Source: Daphnia pulex (taxonomy: Eukaryota > Arthropoda > Branchiopoda > Diplostraca > Daphniidae). Taken from it: a DNA stretch of 64,000 nt. A model generated the notes under the pieces. That model saw only the letters and a program-made list of their open reading frames with translations. It ran no database searches and was not told the origin of the DNA. Both the position numbers and the translations under genes were made by a program. This document shows, one piece after another, positions 31,568-42,282 of the stretch (position 1 is its first letter; the number at the start of each line of letters is the position of its first letter). Location: assembly GCF_021134715.1 (NCBI RefSeq), contig NC_060023.1, positions 744,001 to 808,000 on the forward strand, written 5' to 3'.

Positions 31568-32641
31568 CTAAACAGAGTTTTCGAAATCTTGTTGTAGAAG
31601 CCAACCAGTGAAGTGATTGTGGTGCTGGAAATTGTCAAATACGTAAGTGTCTGTCGACTTGTACTTGATGGCCAGCCACACTTGATCTCCTGATTTAAGA
31701 TTGAGTGTCGATTCCATATCGTACGTTTCGAATTGTCCCATGTTGCCAACTTCGTCAGCCAGAGCCAAACCGATTTCGTTGCCGTTCGAATACAAGGCTA
31801 GACCGATCTCTCGTCTTGTTGTAGCGGTATCATCGGTAAAGGGGAAATCGACCATTCCGGATACGGAGAAGAAGTAAGTCCCTGTGACGGGTGCCGTGAA
31901 GATGCCAGTGTCTATATTCATAGCGTTTCCGACGTTGTTCATAACGCGTTCGAATGGGATCGGAGTGTTTGTTAGATTGAAATTGGTTCCCTTTTGAACG
32001 TAAAAGTAGACTGGCACGGATTTGACATCGTTATAGCCGATCCATCTCTGTCCTATCACTACTACGAAATTGGAATATCAGTTGAGTTAGAATCGTCCTA
32101 GATTGAGAGGTGGTCGGAGTCGAATTTAAATCAATTTTGGATTTACCTGGATTTTCAGAGATTTTGGAGAAATCGCAATAGACTGTTTCGACCATGTTTA
32201 TACCCATGATGGAATAGAGTCCGCTCCAAATGTGCCCAAAAGACCACAGGTCGCCACAGGAATTTGGCATTCCGTTGATTAACTTTGGTTGGATGTCGTT
32301 TACGCTTTTCGGGGTAAACGGCGTTGGATTCTGCAGTGTGGTGATAATCGATTCTTGCCGATGAAGTTGGGCTTCTAGTCCTGTAATTTGTGCCTTTAGT
32401 TCAGACACTTCCGCTTGCAGTCTCGTTTGTTTTACCTCCATATCTTCTTTGAATAGGGTCTGCAAGAATAATTTAGTAGTTAAACAATTGAATTGATTTT
32501 GGGATCTTTTAAAAGATTTCTTACAAACGTGTCGGTTAGCTGTTGCAATTTATCCTCCAAATCGATGGCAGCGGCGGTCGAACATGTCGACCAAGCCAAA
32601 AATAAAACAGCTACTTGAAATATTATTAAGCGACGAACCAT
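31568..32641 (-). CDS. Secreted C1q-domain protein (C1q-2)
   Basis: Three exons: 32641-32524, 32460-32147, 32059-31568. The signal peptide (MVRRLIIFQVAVLFLAWSTC) is followed by a short coiled coil (LEDKLQQLTDT; KQTRLQAEVSELKAQITGLE), a Cys segment (SCGDLWSFGHIWSGLYSIMG, VYCDF) and a C1q head (VPVYFYVQKG, NVGNAMNIDTGIFTAPVTGT, YFFSVSGMV, STLNLKSGDQVW, HNHFTGWLLQ). It is secreted and probably trimeric. A TATA element at 32708-32716 and a possible AATAAA at 31500-31505 (minus) flank the gene. All exons are open. It occupies the position where the body of IR-E would be expected. Confidence 0.9.
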
Positions 32642-32669
32642 TTTCTTCGCCTTGTTAACAGGAGTACCG

Positions 32670-33260
32670 ATTGTTCTTCTGTGTGTCCAAAGGGGCGAAG
32701 CTTCTCCATTTTATATGAAATTGAAGGGTCTCTACATTCTCTATTTATTCTTGCTATCGGTCTAGTTTTTTTTTTAAATTCTTTTAACCTTTCCTTGTTG
32801 GATCTTGACAAACATGACGGGGGATTTATGAAGGGATATAAAAACGTACTTTGTTTGACAAGATTTATTTGTTTACTGCAAAGGGATCAACTTTTAAATA
32901 AAGGTCGAACGCGGATTAAGTAAGGGTGATAACATTCTGAAAACGGTAACATATGGAAAAATGTAATAAGCTTTTGTAACTTAACATACTCAACCGTTTA
33001 CTTCTCGCATTTTCCAATTATATTCAAGAGAGATTTTTATTTTTTGTGCAGATTTATTTGCTTGGATATTTATTTAAATACATTTTTATTTTTAGAATTA
33101 ACGCCATTTCCTGTGAGGATGGATCAGCCAGGAGTCTCGTGACACGTCCATGGGACACCACAGGACATAATGGCCCTCAAATGGAATCCAATTCATCAGC
33201 TAATGGTTTTGATTAAAGGTTAGGATCTCGGTTTTCCGCATTAGTTTTTGCTGTTTCTTC
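32670..33260. repeat. Duplicated C1q upstream block, copy 1
   Basis: Closely similar to 35470-36085: GAAGCTTCTCCAT, GAAATTGAAGGGTCTCTA, CTTTTAACCTTTCCTTGTTG, GGGGGATTTATGAAGGGA and TACTTTGTTTGACAAGATTT occur in both, in the same order. Copy 1 includes the promoter of C1q-2. Confidence 0.85.
32708..32716 (-). promoter_or_regulatory. TATA element of C1q-2
   Basis: On the minus strand CATATAAAATGG lies about 67-76 bp before the ATG at 32641. A near copy of this promoter stretch without a gene attached is found at about 35480-35560. Confidence 0.5.
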
Positions 33261-33857
33261 TCCTTGTCGTTTCGTTTCTCCTTGCAATATTTCGTAATCT
33301 GGTCTTACACTTAAAGTGTGACGGAAATCAAGATTTGTTGGGAAATAGCGAATAACGATCAGTCACGATCAGTGATTTGAGAAAACCAATAAGCTGTGCT
33401 TTTTATTGTTGTGCGCATTGAGAGTTTGAAACACCATTTTATATTACCCTTTTGACGTATTTGCAGTCGTTTATTACTGATATGAGTCTATTTTGGTTTT
33501 TTTAAGATAAGAAACATACACTTGCATTTTGAATTTAGTCTGTACTCATTTCAATCTTTTAAGTCAAGTTACGTGAGGGATAAGGATAAACTTACTAACA
33601 CTTAATGTCCCTTCAAAAAGTTCTGATTGCAGCCATCTGCAAATTTGAATTACTTTCCGCTTTGTCGACTTGAAAATATTATAAAAAAATGCTAATAAAA
33701 TTTGTGTTTTCCCAACTTTTATATTTAATAATAGGACCAGTGACACCACACCAATTCAGTTGTAATTTAACATGCATGCATATTTAATTATAGCAAGGAA
33801 TTGCTTTATCAATGCAGATTTAACTAAAAATTCAGTCTTAAATTATTGGGTTAAGTA
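33261..33857. other. Intergenic, C1q-2 upstream to C1q-3 3' end
   Basis: AT-rich; no coding or repeat feature recognised. Confidence 0.5.
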
Positions 33858-34974
33858 TTAACAATCAAAAACATCTTCTTCGAGCAGGTAGCCAACAAAG
33901 TCGCTGAAATTATTGCCGTCGGCATCGTGAATGACTCCCAGAAGGTGTACCAAACGAATTTGATCGTCTTTGGCGAGTTGCAGAGTCGACTGGAGTGCCA
34001 TCGTGTTCCAAGCTGCGCCGTGGGCTTCTCCGATTTTGATCCAATCGGCCGATCCCACCTTCATCTGCAGCTGAACTTTGACGTAAGTGTCCCAACCCAA
34101 ACCCGTGAAAGCGAAATAATATCTGCCCGCTTTCGGAGCGACAAACACTCCGGTTGATGGGTTCAAGGCATTGCCAATATTCAGCCTTATTAGGTTGTAG
34201 GGAACAACAGTGTTGACTGCGTCGTAGAGTCCAACTCTCTGCGCGTGGTAGGAAACGGGCCAAGACTTGATATCAGCGTAACCAATCCACGTCTGAAAGT
34301 CTGGAGTGAATTAACTTGTTACTAAATTTGATTTGAATAGAAGGTGCCGTATTGCAACTTACTCGGATCGGTTGCGGCGAGAGTAAAATCGCAGAAAACA
34401 GTTTCGACGGTTTTGACTCCCTTAATCAGAAACATTCCACTCAAAGTGTGGCCCATAATTTTAAGGTCCACGCAGGATTTGGGTAATTGAGTTGTCCCTT
34501 GCCTCAGACTAGTAGCGTTGCTGTAATTTCGACTTTGCTGCTGGGCAGTTAACAGCGGCTCTTGTGCCCCGCTTGTGCCCGAATTGCTTGAGCTTTCATT
34601 TGATTCACTTCAGTCTCAAGTCGAATCATTTTAGCTTCCAGTATTTCCTAATTGTTTTTGAAATAATGTTTAAATCCAATAACTCTGTAAAACTGAAAAT
34701 GAAGTTTACTTGATGTTGAACTTTAAGTTCTAGGGATTCCAAACGGCTGTCCTTGGCAGCTAAAATTTGCTCCATTTTCATCTTATCAGCGCCCGTTGAA
34801 ACAATTTAATGAAGTGTTATTATATTAAGTGTAATTCAAATCATTATCGCTTACATAGTTGATCCTAAGTTGTTCCAGTTGCTCGTCCACTGTTGGGCCA
34901 GCGATGACATGCGAATTCAACCAGGCTACGACCAGTAGACTTAATTGAATAGCTACAGGGAAGCGTCGAATCAT
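33858..34974 (-). CDS. C1q-domain protein (C1q-3), frameshifted in the stalk exon
   Basis: Exons: 34974-34858 (signal peptide MIRRFPVAIQLSLLVVAWLN), about 34777-34712 (MKMEQILAAKDSRLESLELK, coiled coil), 34646-34362, 34302-33858. The last exon is a complete C1q head (NIGNALNPSTGVFVAPKAGR, YYFAFTGLG, GSADWIKIGEAHG, FSDFVGYLLEED). In the third exon the coiled-coil frame (EILEAKMIRLETEVNQ) ends at TAA about 34545, while the Cys segment (LPKSCVDLKIMG, SGMFLIKG, VFCDF) is in another frame that itself has stops upstream. One inserted base or a two-base deletion near 34570-34605 would be needed to join them. It is therefore a recent pseudogene, an allele, or a sequence error. A TATAAAA lies about 65 bp upstream of the ATG. 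Confidence 0.75.
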
Positions 34975-35038
34975 TTTTGAATGGACCTTGTTGTCTGGAA
35001 TAATCGAGTCTGCTTTTCTCTATTGGCATTAATAGCAC

Positions 35039-35046
35039 ATTTTATA
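35039..35046 (-). promoter_or_regulatory. TATA box of C1q-3
   Basis: CTATAAAATG on the minus strand, about 65 bp upstream of the ATG at 34974. Confidence 0.55.
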
Positions 35047-35469
35047 GTGCTCGAGCTCAGGCATATCGCATACACCCTGCGTATTTTTTTTTTCACAGGT
35101 GGCTGCCACCTGAAGCAAATAGAGAACTAATTCTACATGTTGTGCGGCCCCAGCGGCCTAAGTACATAATTAGACAAGTGCTCATGTTTTTGAGCAGATA
35201 CTGAGTAAATAGTGTTGAAAAAGTCCAACTCAGAACTGCTGTGTCGAAACTTGTATGCAAAGTCATTGAATGTATTTGGAATATTGAGAAAATAATGAGA
35301 TTATTAACTTTCTATTTAGTAAATTTGGATTGGATATTTAAATTCAAGATTTTTGGTCTAGAACTTCAAGCACCAGATAGCAAAGTTGAACTTTTTCTTT
35401 TTTTTCTTTTTCAGTTTCTATCCTGTTACCTTCGATATTCCATTGTATTTGTTTTTGTATTTTTTGTGT

Positions 35470-36085
35470 TTGTATGTCTAAAGAGGCGAAGCTTCTCCAT
35501 CATGTATGAAATTGAAGGGTCTCTATATGCTCTATTTATTATTGCTATCGGTATAGTTTTTTTAAAATCCTTTTAACCTTTCCTTGTTGAATCTTGACGT
35601 ACACGACGGGGGATTTATGAAGGGAGATGAATACGTACTTTGTTTGACAAGATTTGGTCTTATTTGTTTACCGCAAAAGGCCCAACTTTTTTAAAGGTCG
35701 AACGCGGATTATCAGTAAGGGAGATAATTTCTGTTCAAACGGACACATGTTTTTTTCGCTTTTTGTGGCTATTTTCGTACCGCCACGTCTGCGTTTCTTA
35801 TATAATATGTATTAACGTTTGTTACTTAATATGCAAAACCGTTAACGTCTCCCATTTTCCAGTTATTCAAGAGAGATTTTGATTTTTTGTACTGATTTAT
35901 TTCCTGGGAAGTTTATTTGAATTAATTTTTTATTTTGTTTTTTTAGAATTTGCCATCATTTCCTGTGGGATTGAGCAGCCATGAGTTTCGGAACAAGGCC
36001 ATCGTTCACCGCCAGACACCAAGGCTCTCGATTGGAATCCGATCAGCTGATGAAGTTCATTCAAAGGTTAGTAGGATCTTTATTT
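35470..36085. repeat. Duplicated C1q upstream block, copy 2 (no gene attached)
   Basis: Copy of 32670-33260. The gene-proximal end, which in copy 1 leads into C1q-2, here runs into unrelated sequence upstream of C1q-3. It is therefore an orphan promoter left from a lost or rearranged C1q copy. Confidence 0.75.
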
Positions 36086-36229
36086 TCCGCATCAGTTCTT
36101 GCCGTTTCTTCTCCTAGTGAATGGCAATAGTTCGTTATCTGGTTGTGACGATCTGGAATTATGTGACGGACAAGATTTGTTGGGAAATATTAAATGGAGA
36201 AAAACGGTTGACAAATCGTGCCGATTCGA

Positions 36230-37020
36230 TTAGACTTGCATCGATTTAATTTTCAGTTAGTAATTCATGTAGTGACGATGCAATCGCTTCGCAAATCAAT
36301 TTTCAATTTTTTTCCTATGAATGTCTCAAGTGTACCAACTTATTCGCATTCAATTAGGAAAACTAATCGTTGGTCTTTTTGTCATTGCAAGTGTTTATTT
36401 TTGATCGTATCAACTTTTCGACATCGACCCGCATCGTCTTATTTTTTCCTTGGGTTTCGGCTCCTTGTAACTTTTCCGACACAGCGGGACATGCGAATTG
36501 TAATGAATCTCACTTCTCTGCTGCATGGAATGTACAGCACAAGGCGATGTCAACAATGCGAAGCGTCAAAATTAGGAGGGATATGTCGTCATTGATTCGG
36601 AAATCAAATCAGCTGTTGTCAGCTGTGTTGTACATTTTTTCGGGGACGGTCTCTTTTATGGCAAACATCAGGGACATACAAATAGGCTGACAGGTCACAA
36701 CATTTTGGGGGTTTTTACTTTTTTCAAAAGAGGCGCGATTATGTGCTAGATCTTTGTTTTAAATAGTTGTTGGCCACTAATTGACCGATGCCCGTTTTAT
36801 TTAATCAGTTCTTCTGAATTCTTTCGATTTAAGACATTTTCATTTGTTTGGGCTCTTTTCCTTTTCGTGTTCCCGATACCCGCGTACCTTGGCATCGAAA
36901 ATAGTGAAATGTGCAATCAAAAGTGTCATGTACGATATTGAAAAGATGCATTAGTTTTGGGTTGAATAATGTGTTAAAGGGATATTAATCAGTTTAAGTT
37001 TAGTTCTTGCTAAATCTCAA
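36230..37020. repeat. Duplicated IR downstream module, copy 2 of 3
   Basis: Non-coding; diverged relative of 30420-31150 and 39500-40130. Shared phrases include AATCTCACTTCT, TGCTGCATGGAATGTA, AGGCGATGTC and the ATCGAAAATAGTG region near 36890. It abuts the 3' end of IR-C. Confidence 0.65.
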
Positions 37021-37026
37021 TTTAAC

Positions 37027-39146
37027 TTATTCGAGGATGATGGGTTCTTCTGTCTTTTGGGATGACACCTCAATAAATTTATTTGCGTCTTGTTGCAACT
37101 TTTTATCTTTGCGAATGCGAAACTGCTCACGTCTAGAAACAATTTTTTCGCCGAGAAAAGCCAAAAGGGAAAGGCTCAATCCAACCGATAAAACGACAAA
37201 TGCGCCAGTCAAATTTTTCAGGGAAAGTGGCGAAAGTTTGTTTGATTTTTTTTCTTTTTTGGGTCTTCCGGGACATTGAGGAGGCATTGGGCGGAACCAC
37301 GAGTCCCAGAAGTCGACTAGGCCAATTTCTTGCAGATTCAATATTCTATTTCATTGTGAAGGAATGAAACAGAATTCCAGCAATTATTGAAAAGCAATTC
37401 TCTCTTTATTCTGCTGTACCAGCTTACCCTAGGGTCATGCTGTGCGTGTAGGGACTGTTTTTCTGTAGAACAAACGATGAAACAAAGGTGATGAATTCTT
37501 CTTTTGCAAATTGAAGGTGGCATTTTCCAGTCGTTTTATAATCACTCCTGATCTCATCTTTTAGGTAATTTCTTGTCTAGTTATATTAATCGATTTTGAA
37601 AGATTAAAATCGCAATCTGAACAATCGCAAAAAGCATCAAAATGCTGACATATTTTGACATATTTACCTCAAGGTAGACGTTTCCATATTTTAATTTGAC
37701 AGCTTCAGCGCAGCTTCGAAAAGATGGGCATTTAGAGTTCGGGTAGGAGTCGATTTTTTTCCTCAAATGCCCGAATATGCCCGTGTAATTGTTGGTCTGT
37801 CGCAGGTTAAATTCGAGTAAAGCTTTTGTTCTTTAGGGAATTGACATTTTTTCACTTGCCGCTATTAAAGGATACATTGTTCCCGATTCCCTGACCAGTA
37901 AATTGATATCGCCATTGTTGATAATGTCGAAGACAGATTTGATTAGCGGTTGTTCGATTGGCGTCACGACGTAAGTGAAGAGAGTGGACGTGTAGGCCTG
38001 GACGAAGATGAAAGCGGCCAGGATCCAAACGCCAGCGACTAGTCGATAGGGTAATTTTCCCGACCTACAAGGTCCACCTAACAAATAAAAAAAAGAAGTT
38101 TTGACTTGCCAATACTATGTATTTTCGTACAGCTGGCGAAATATGTCATTTGATTTCCTCGTGTTAAACCTTGTGATAGCAAATTGCCGAAGACGTAAAG
38201 GTATTGTTTTCCGGTCTCTCCTTTGGCGATAACTTTTTCAGTCAGTGCTGGATTGTCTTTTGATCGTGAAGGTGTTACAATTACCGATCGATATTCCAAG
38301 TAGCGCTGGATTAAATTCAAAACTGCGATGACGCAAACGATCGATATCCCCAGTCCTAACCAAACCTGGTGATCAAATAGTAGATACTGTTGAATACAAA
38401 ATGTAATAGTCAAGTTATTTCAATGTTCAAACCGGCCATTGAAAAGGTTTGACGACGGCGTTGATGTTGGCCGATTCATCAGGGACGGGAATGAGGAAAG
38501 AGAAATAGTCGTAAATCCATGGCATTGTAAAATCAACGACTGAATTGTACTGAAATGTCGGGATCGTATCGTGAACCAGGAAATCGGATTTCTTGAAAAT
38601 CAGATAATTCTTAGTGTGCGTCAGAATTTTTTTTATAGCTTATTCCTTATCATTATAGTTAATTCGTTTCAATCATTTATTTCAATAGAGAATGGAATGA
38701 ACTTAACTTGATTCCACAAATAGTTAAAAAGTCCTGGTCCTTTTTCTGATGGCTCCCCTTTGCCTTCAGTCACTCGAACCATTTCGTACCTGTATGGAAA
38801 ATGAAATAAGTTCGGTTATGTTTTATGTGTCGAACAGAAGCTAAGTCAATTTCTTTTAGTTGGTTACGTGAAATTTAAACGTCTTGATAAGAAGTCGATG
38901 ATTACTCCTCCTTTGAGTGGTCCAACTAGCCCCTTAGGGTTTCCACTCCAACGTGTCTGTACCGCATCCATTTAATGCCAGATCAATTGAATTTTAATTT
39001 CTTCATTAAGTCATGCCAAATTGTTGGTGTTTTCTTACCCAAATGACGCGGATGTGTTTGCCGTTAAGCGTGTTTGGCATTGATAAGGAACTGGGGATAG
39101 AAATGAAGAACCAAACGGGAAATATTAAGAAAGGCAAGAGCGACAT
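37027..39146 (-). pseudogene. Ionotropic-receptor gene IR-C, one in-frame stop
   Basis: Same family and layout as IR-D. Signal peptide MSLLPFLIFPVWFFISIPSS from 39146; S1 exons; the exon ESANINAVVKPFQWP at about 38580-38435; M1 exon about 38368-38170 (LGLGISIVCVIAVLNLIQRY); M3 exon from 38084 (FVQAYTSTLFTYVVTP); S2 exons around 37790-37510; M4 exon 37341-37027 (LTGAFVVLSVGLSLSLLAFLG). After LIAASEKMSIP the frame meets TAA (37833-37835), before the TNNYTG block that is in the same frame. A short intron here, as IR-A has, would resolve this, but the only GT/AG pair in place changes phase. Its ligand site reads Tyr where IR-A has Arg. It could still be functional if spliced differently. Confidence 0.6.
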
Positions 39147-39499
39147 TGCGATTCAGTTGAACGGACCAGCTGCTAGATTGGTACATAGAGTATCTTGCCA
39201 GCAACGATCCTTTAAATATCCTACCATAATATTTAATGTGCGCAGTAATTCACTGGCTTGAAAAAAATGTTTGTTGTGGAGACGGTAGGGCTGCTGTTGT
39301 CAATTTCAGAAATTCATTTCAGATTTCTACATTGTCTTTTGTGATGTTATGGACACAAATGCCCTTTGAGTGTGTCCGGTATTGTTTTGTCCAAGAGTAG
39401 AATATGAATCGGACGTTACGCCTACCGCCAAGCTCCATGTGAATCATAAATTCCATTTACAAAGGTAAACCCATTGAAGTCCGTGATCTTCATTTACTT

Positions 39500-40130
39500 G
39501 TCCCGGAATATCTCGCTTGTACTGGGTTTTCAGGTGAATTTCATTGCTTATTGTATATAATTCTGTGAACTTGATATTCCCGTTACCAAACGTATATGGC
39601 ATTAGCATTAGATGCACTAGCATAACGGTTGAATGTTGTAACCTAACCTATCTGGTTTAGTGTTTGTTGTTGATAGTCTGACCCATTTGTTGTTGGCCTT
39701 TGCTGAGCTCACCGTAAGTTTTCTGATGCAGCGTGACGTGTCAATCATAGTGAAATTTTTGCTGCATGAAATGTAACACAGGGCGATGTCGCTAATGTGG
39801 AGCGAGTTGCATTAGAAATTGAATCAGCATCTATTATCGGCTACTGATTGACTACCGTTCGCCCATTATATTTGACCAGTTCTTTCAGCAGTTGTACTAC
39901 ATTAACCGAACCCTTTAGGAATTTTTCCGACTTCTTTTTTTTTTACTGGGCTTTTTTCCGTTCGTCTTCCCGACAACCGGCGTATTATCTTGACATCGAA
40001 AATTGTGAAATGTTCGTAATTAAAATGTGCAGACTGAAATCAAATGGTGTAAAAAGATCGATATTAAATAGGAATTGGGTTATGACTTGTGATACCTAAA
40101 ATCATGGTTGTTTAGTTCAAGTTTTGTTTT
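39500..40130. repeat. Duplicated IR downstream module, copy 3 of 3
   Basis: Best match to 30420-31150, continuing into the IR-D 3' end. Between the IR-C start (39146) and this block nothing else is recognised. Confidence 0.75.
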
Positions 40131-40207
40131 TGCTAAATCTTAATTCAACGTATTCGAGGATGATAGTGGGTTATTCTTTCCTCTGTCGTTTCGGATGACA
40201 CTACAGT

Positions 40208-42201
40208 TCACTTATTTTGATCCAACTCATCACCTTTTCTATTGCGAAGTTGTTGTCTAGAAATAATTTTTTCGCCGAGAAAAGCCAAAAGGGAAAGGCT
40301 CATTCCAACCAATAGAACGACAAATGCACCGGTCACATTTTTCAGAGAAAGGGGCGAAAGTTCCTTTTTCTTTCCACTTGGGAGTTTTCCGTTGCATTGA
40401 GGCGGCATTGGACGGAACCAAGTGTCCCAGAAGTTGACCAGGCCATTTTCTTGCAGATTTAATATTCTATTTCATTTGATCATCGAATGAAACCAAAATT
40501 CCAGCAATTAACAAAATCTAATGTCATCTATTGAAGCTAGCTGTACCAGCTTACCCTTGCTGCATGCTTTGCGTGTAGGGACTGTTTTTCTGTAGAACAA
40601 GCGTCGACATGATGGCTATGAATTCTTCTTTTGCTATTTGCAAGTTGCACTTTCCAGTCTTTTTAAAATCATTCCTGATCGCATCTTTGAGGTAAACATT
40701 GGCCTAGTTTAATTAATCAATTTAAAAAGATTAAAAATTCTTTAAATCTTGTTAGAAAAACAGCCAACTGACTATAGTATTTTACCTCGAGGAGTACGAT
40801 TTTAGATTCTGGTTTGATGGGTCGGATGCAGTCAGACGCTGTTGCGCATCGAGAGTTCGGGAAAGAGTCGATTTTTTTCCTTAAATTCCGGAACAGGCCC
40901 GTGTAATTGTTGGTCTGTTGCACGTTACAATTAAGCAAGTTCCTTATGTCGTTAAGTTCACTGAGTTTTTTTTTACTTGCCGATAGTAAAGTATTCATAG
41001 ATCCGGATTCCCTGACAAGTAAATTTATATCGCCACTGTCTATTATGTCGTAGACAGAATAGATTAGAGGATTATTGATCGGCGTCACGACATAAGTGAA
41101 GAGAGTCGACGTGTAGGCCTGGACGAAGACGAAAGCGGCCAGGGTCCACACTCCAGCAACTAGTCGGTAAGGTAGTCGTTTCGATCTACAAGAGCCACCT
41201 AATCAATAATGAAGACGTTTTGGTTTATTGCTTATTGAGTCATTTAGTATCCTCATGTAAACCTTGTGAAAGCAAATTGCCGAAGACGTAAAGGTACTGT
41301 TCTCTGGTTTCTCCTCTGGCCGTCGTTAGATTGGAGCTTGGTCTAACTAAAGTTTCAATTGCCGATCGATATTGCAAGTAGCGCTGGATTAAATTCAAAA
41401 CTGCGATGACGCAGACGATCGATATTCCTAGTCCCAACCAAACCTGGTGATCGAATAGAATTAGATGCTGATGAATAAGAAATATTATGGCAAGTTATTT
41501 CAATTTCCCAACCGGCCATTGAAATGGTTTGACGACGGCGTTGATGTTGGCCGATTCATCAGGGACGGGAATGAGGAAAGCGAAATGATCGTAAATCCAT
41601 GGCAATGTGAAATCTACGACCGAATTGTACTGGAAGCTTGCGCTCGTATCGTGGACCAACAAATCGGATTGCTGTGAAAGGTAGTATAATTCTTAATTGT
41701 ACATCAGATTTTTTTTTGTATAGCCATTAATTTGTTTCAATTATTTCTTTCGATAGAGAATGGAGCGAACTTAACTTGATTCCACAAATAACTAAAAAGT
41801 CCTGGTCCTTTTTCTGATGGCTCAGGTTTGTTTTCCGTCACTCGAACCATTTCGTACCTGTATGGAAAATGAAATAAGGTAATGTGTCAGACGTTGGTTG
41901 AGTCAATTGTTATGTTAGTTACGTGAAATTTAAACGTTTCGATAAGAATTCGAGAAGCGCTCCTCCTTTGAGTGGTCCAACTAGCCCCTTAGGGTTTCCA
42001 CTCCAACGTGTCTATACCGCATCCATATAATGCCAGGTCAATTGAAGTTTATATTCAGCATTAAATCGCACTAAATCATTGGTGTTTTCTTACCCAGATG
42101 ACGCGGATGTGTTGGCCGTTGAGCGTGTTTGGCATCGATAAGGAACCGGAAAAAGAAATGAAGAACCAAAGGGGAAATATTACGAAAGGTAAGAGTGACA
42201 T
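40208..42201 (-). CDS. Ionotropic-receptor-type ligand-gated ion channel (IR-D)
   Basis: Start ATG at 42199-42201 opens a signal peptide closely like that of IR-C. Approximate exons: 42201-42092, about 42010-41928, 41855-41775, 41672-41520, 41445-41262, 41200-40785, about 40695-40560, 40460-40208. Features: S1 (PLKGGALLEFLSKR in style; VVDFTLPWIYDHFAFLIPVP), M1 (MGLGISIVCVIAVLNLIQRY), M3-like FVQAYTSTLFTYVVTP, S2 (TNNYTGLFRNLRKKIDSFPN) and M4 (VTGAFVVLLVGMSLSLLAFL). At the position where IR-A has an intron this copy reads through in frame (SASKKKLSELNDI). The ligand-contact Arg of IR-A is Tyr here, as in IR-C, so it probably does not bind amino acids in the glutamate manner. It is the most intact of the B/C/D group. 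Confidence 0.82.
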
Positions 42202-42257
42202 TGCGATTCAGTTGATCAAATAAGCTGCCAGATTAGTATCTAGTGTCTTTGTTGCCA

Positions 42258-42282
42258 GCAACGATCCTTTAAATATCCGACC
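42258..42282 (-). promoter_or_regulatory. Conserved IR-B/C/D core promoter element
   Basis: On the minus strand GGATATTTAAAGGATCGT occurs about 70 bp before the ATG of IR-D, and near-identically at about 39207-39222 (IR-C) and 29478-29492 (IR-B). ATATTTAAAG is a plausible TATA-type element. IR-A lacks it. Confidence 0.55.
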
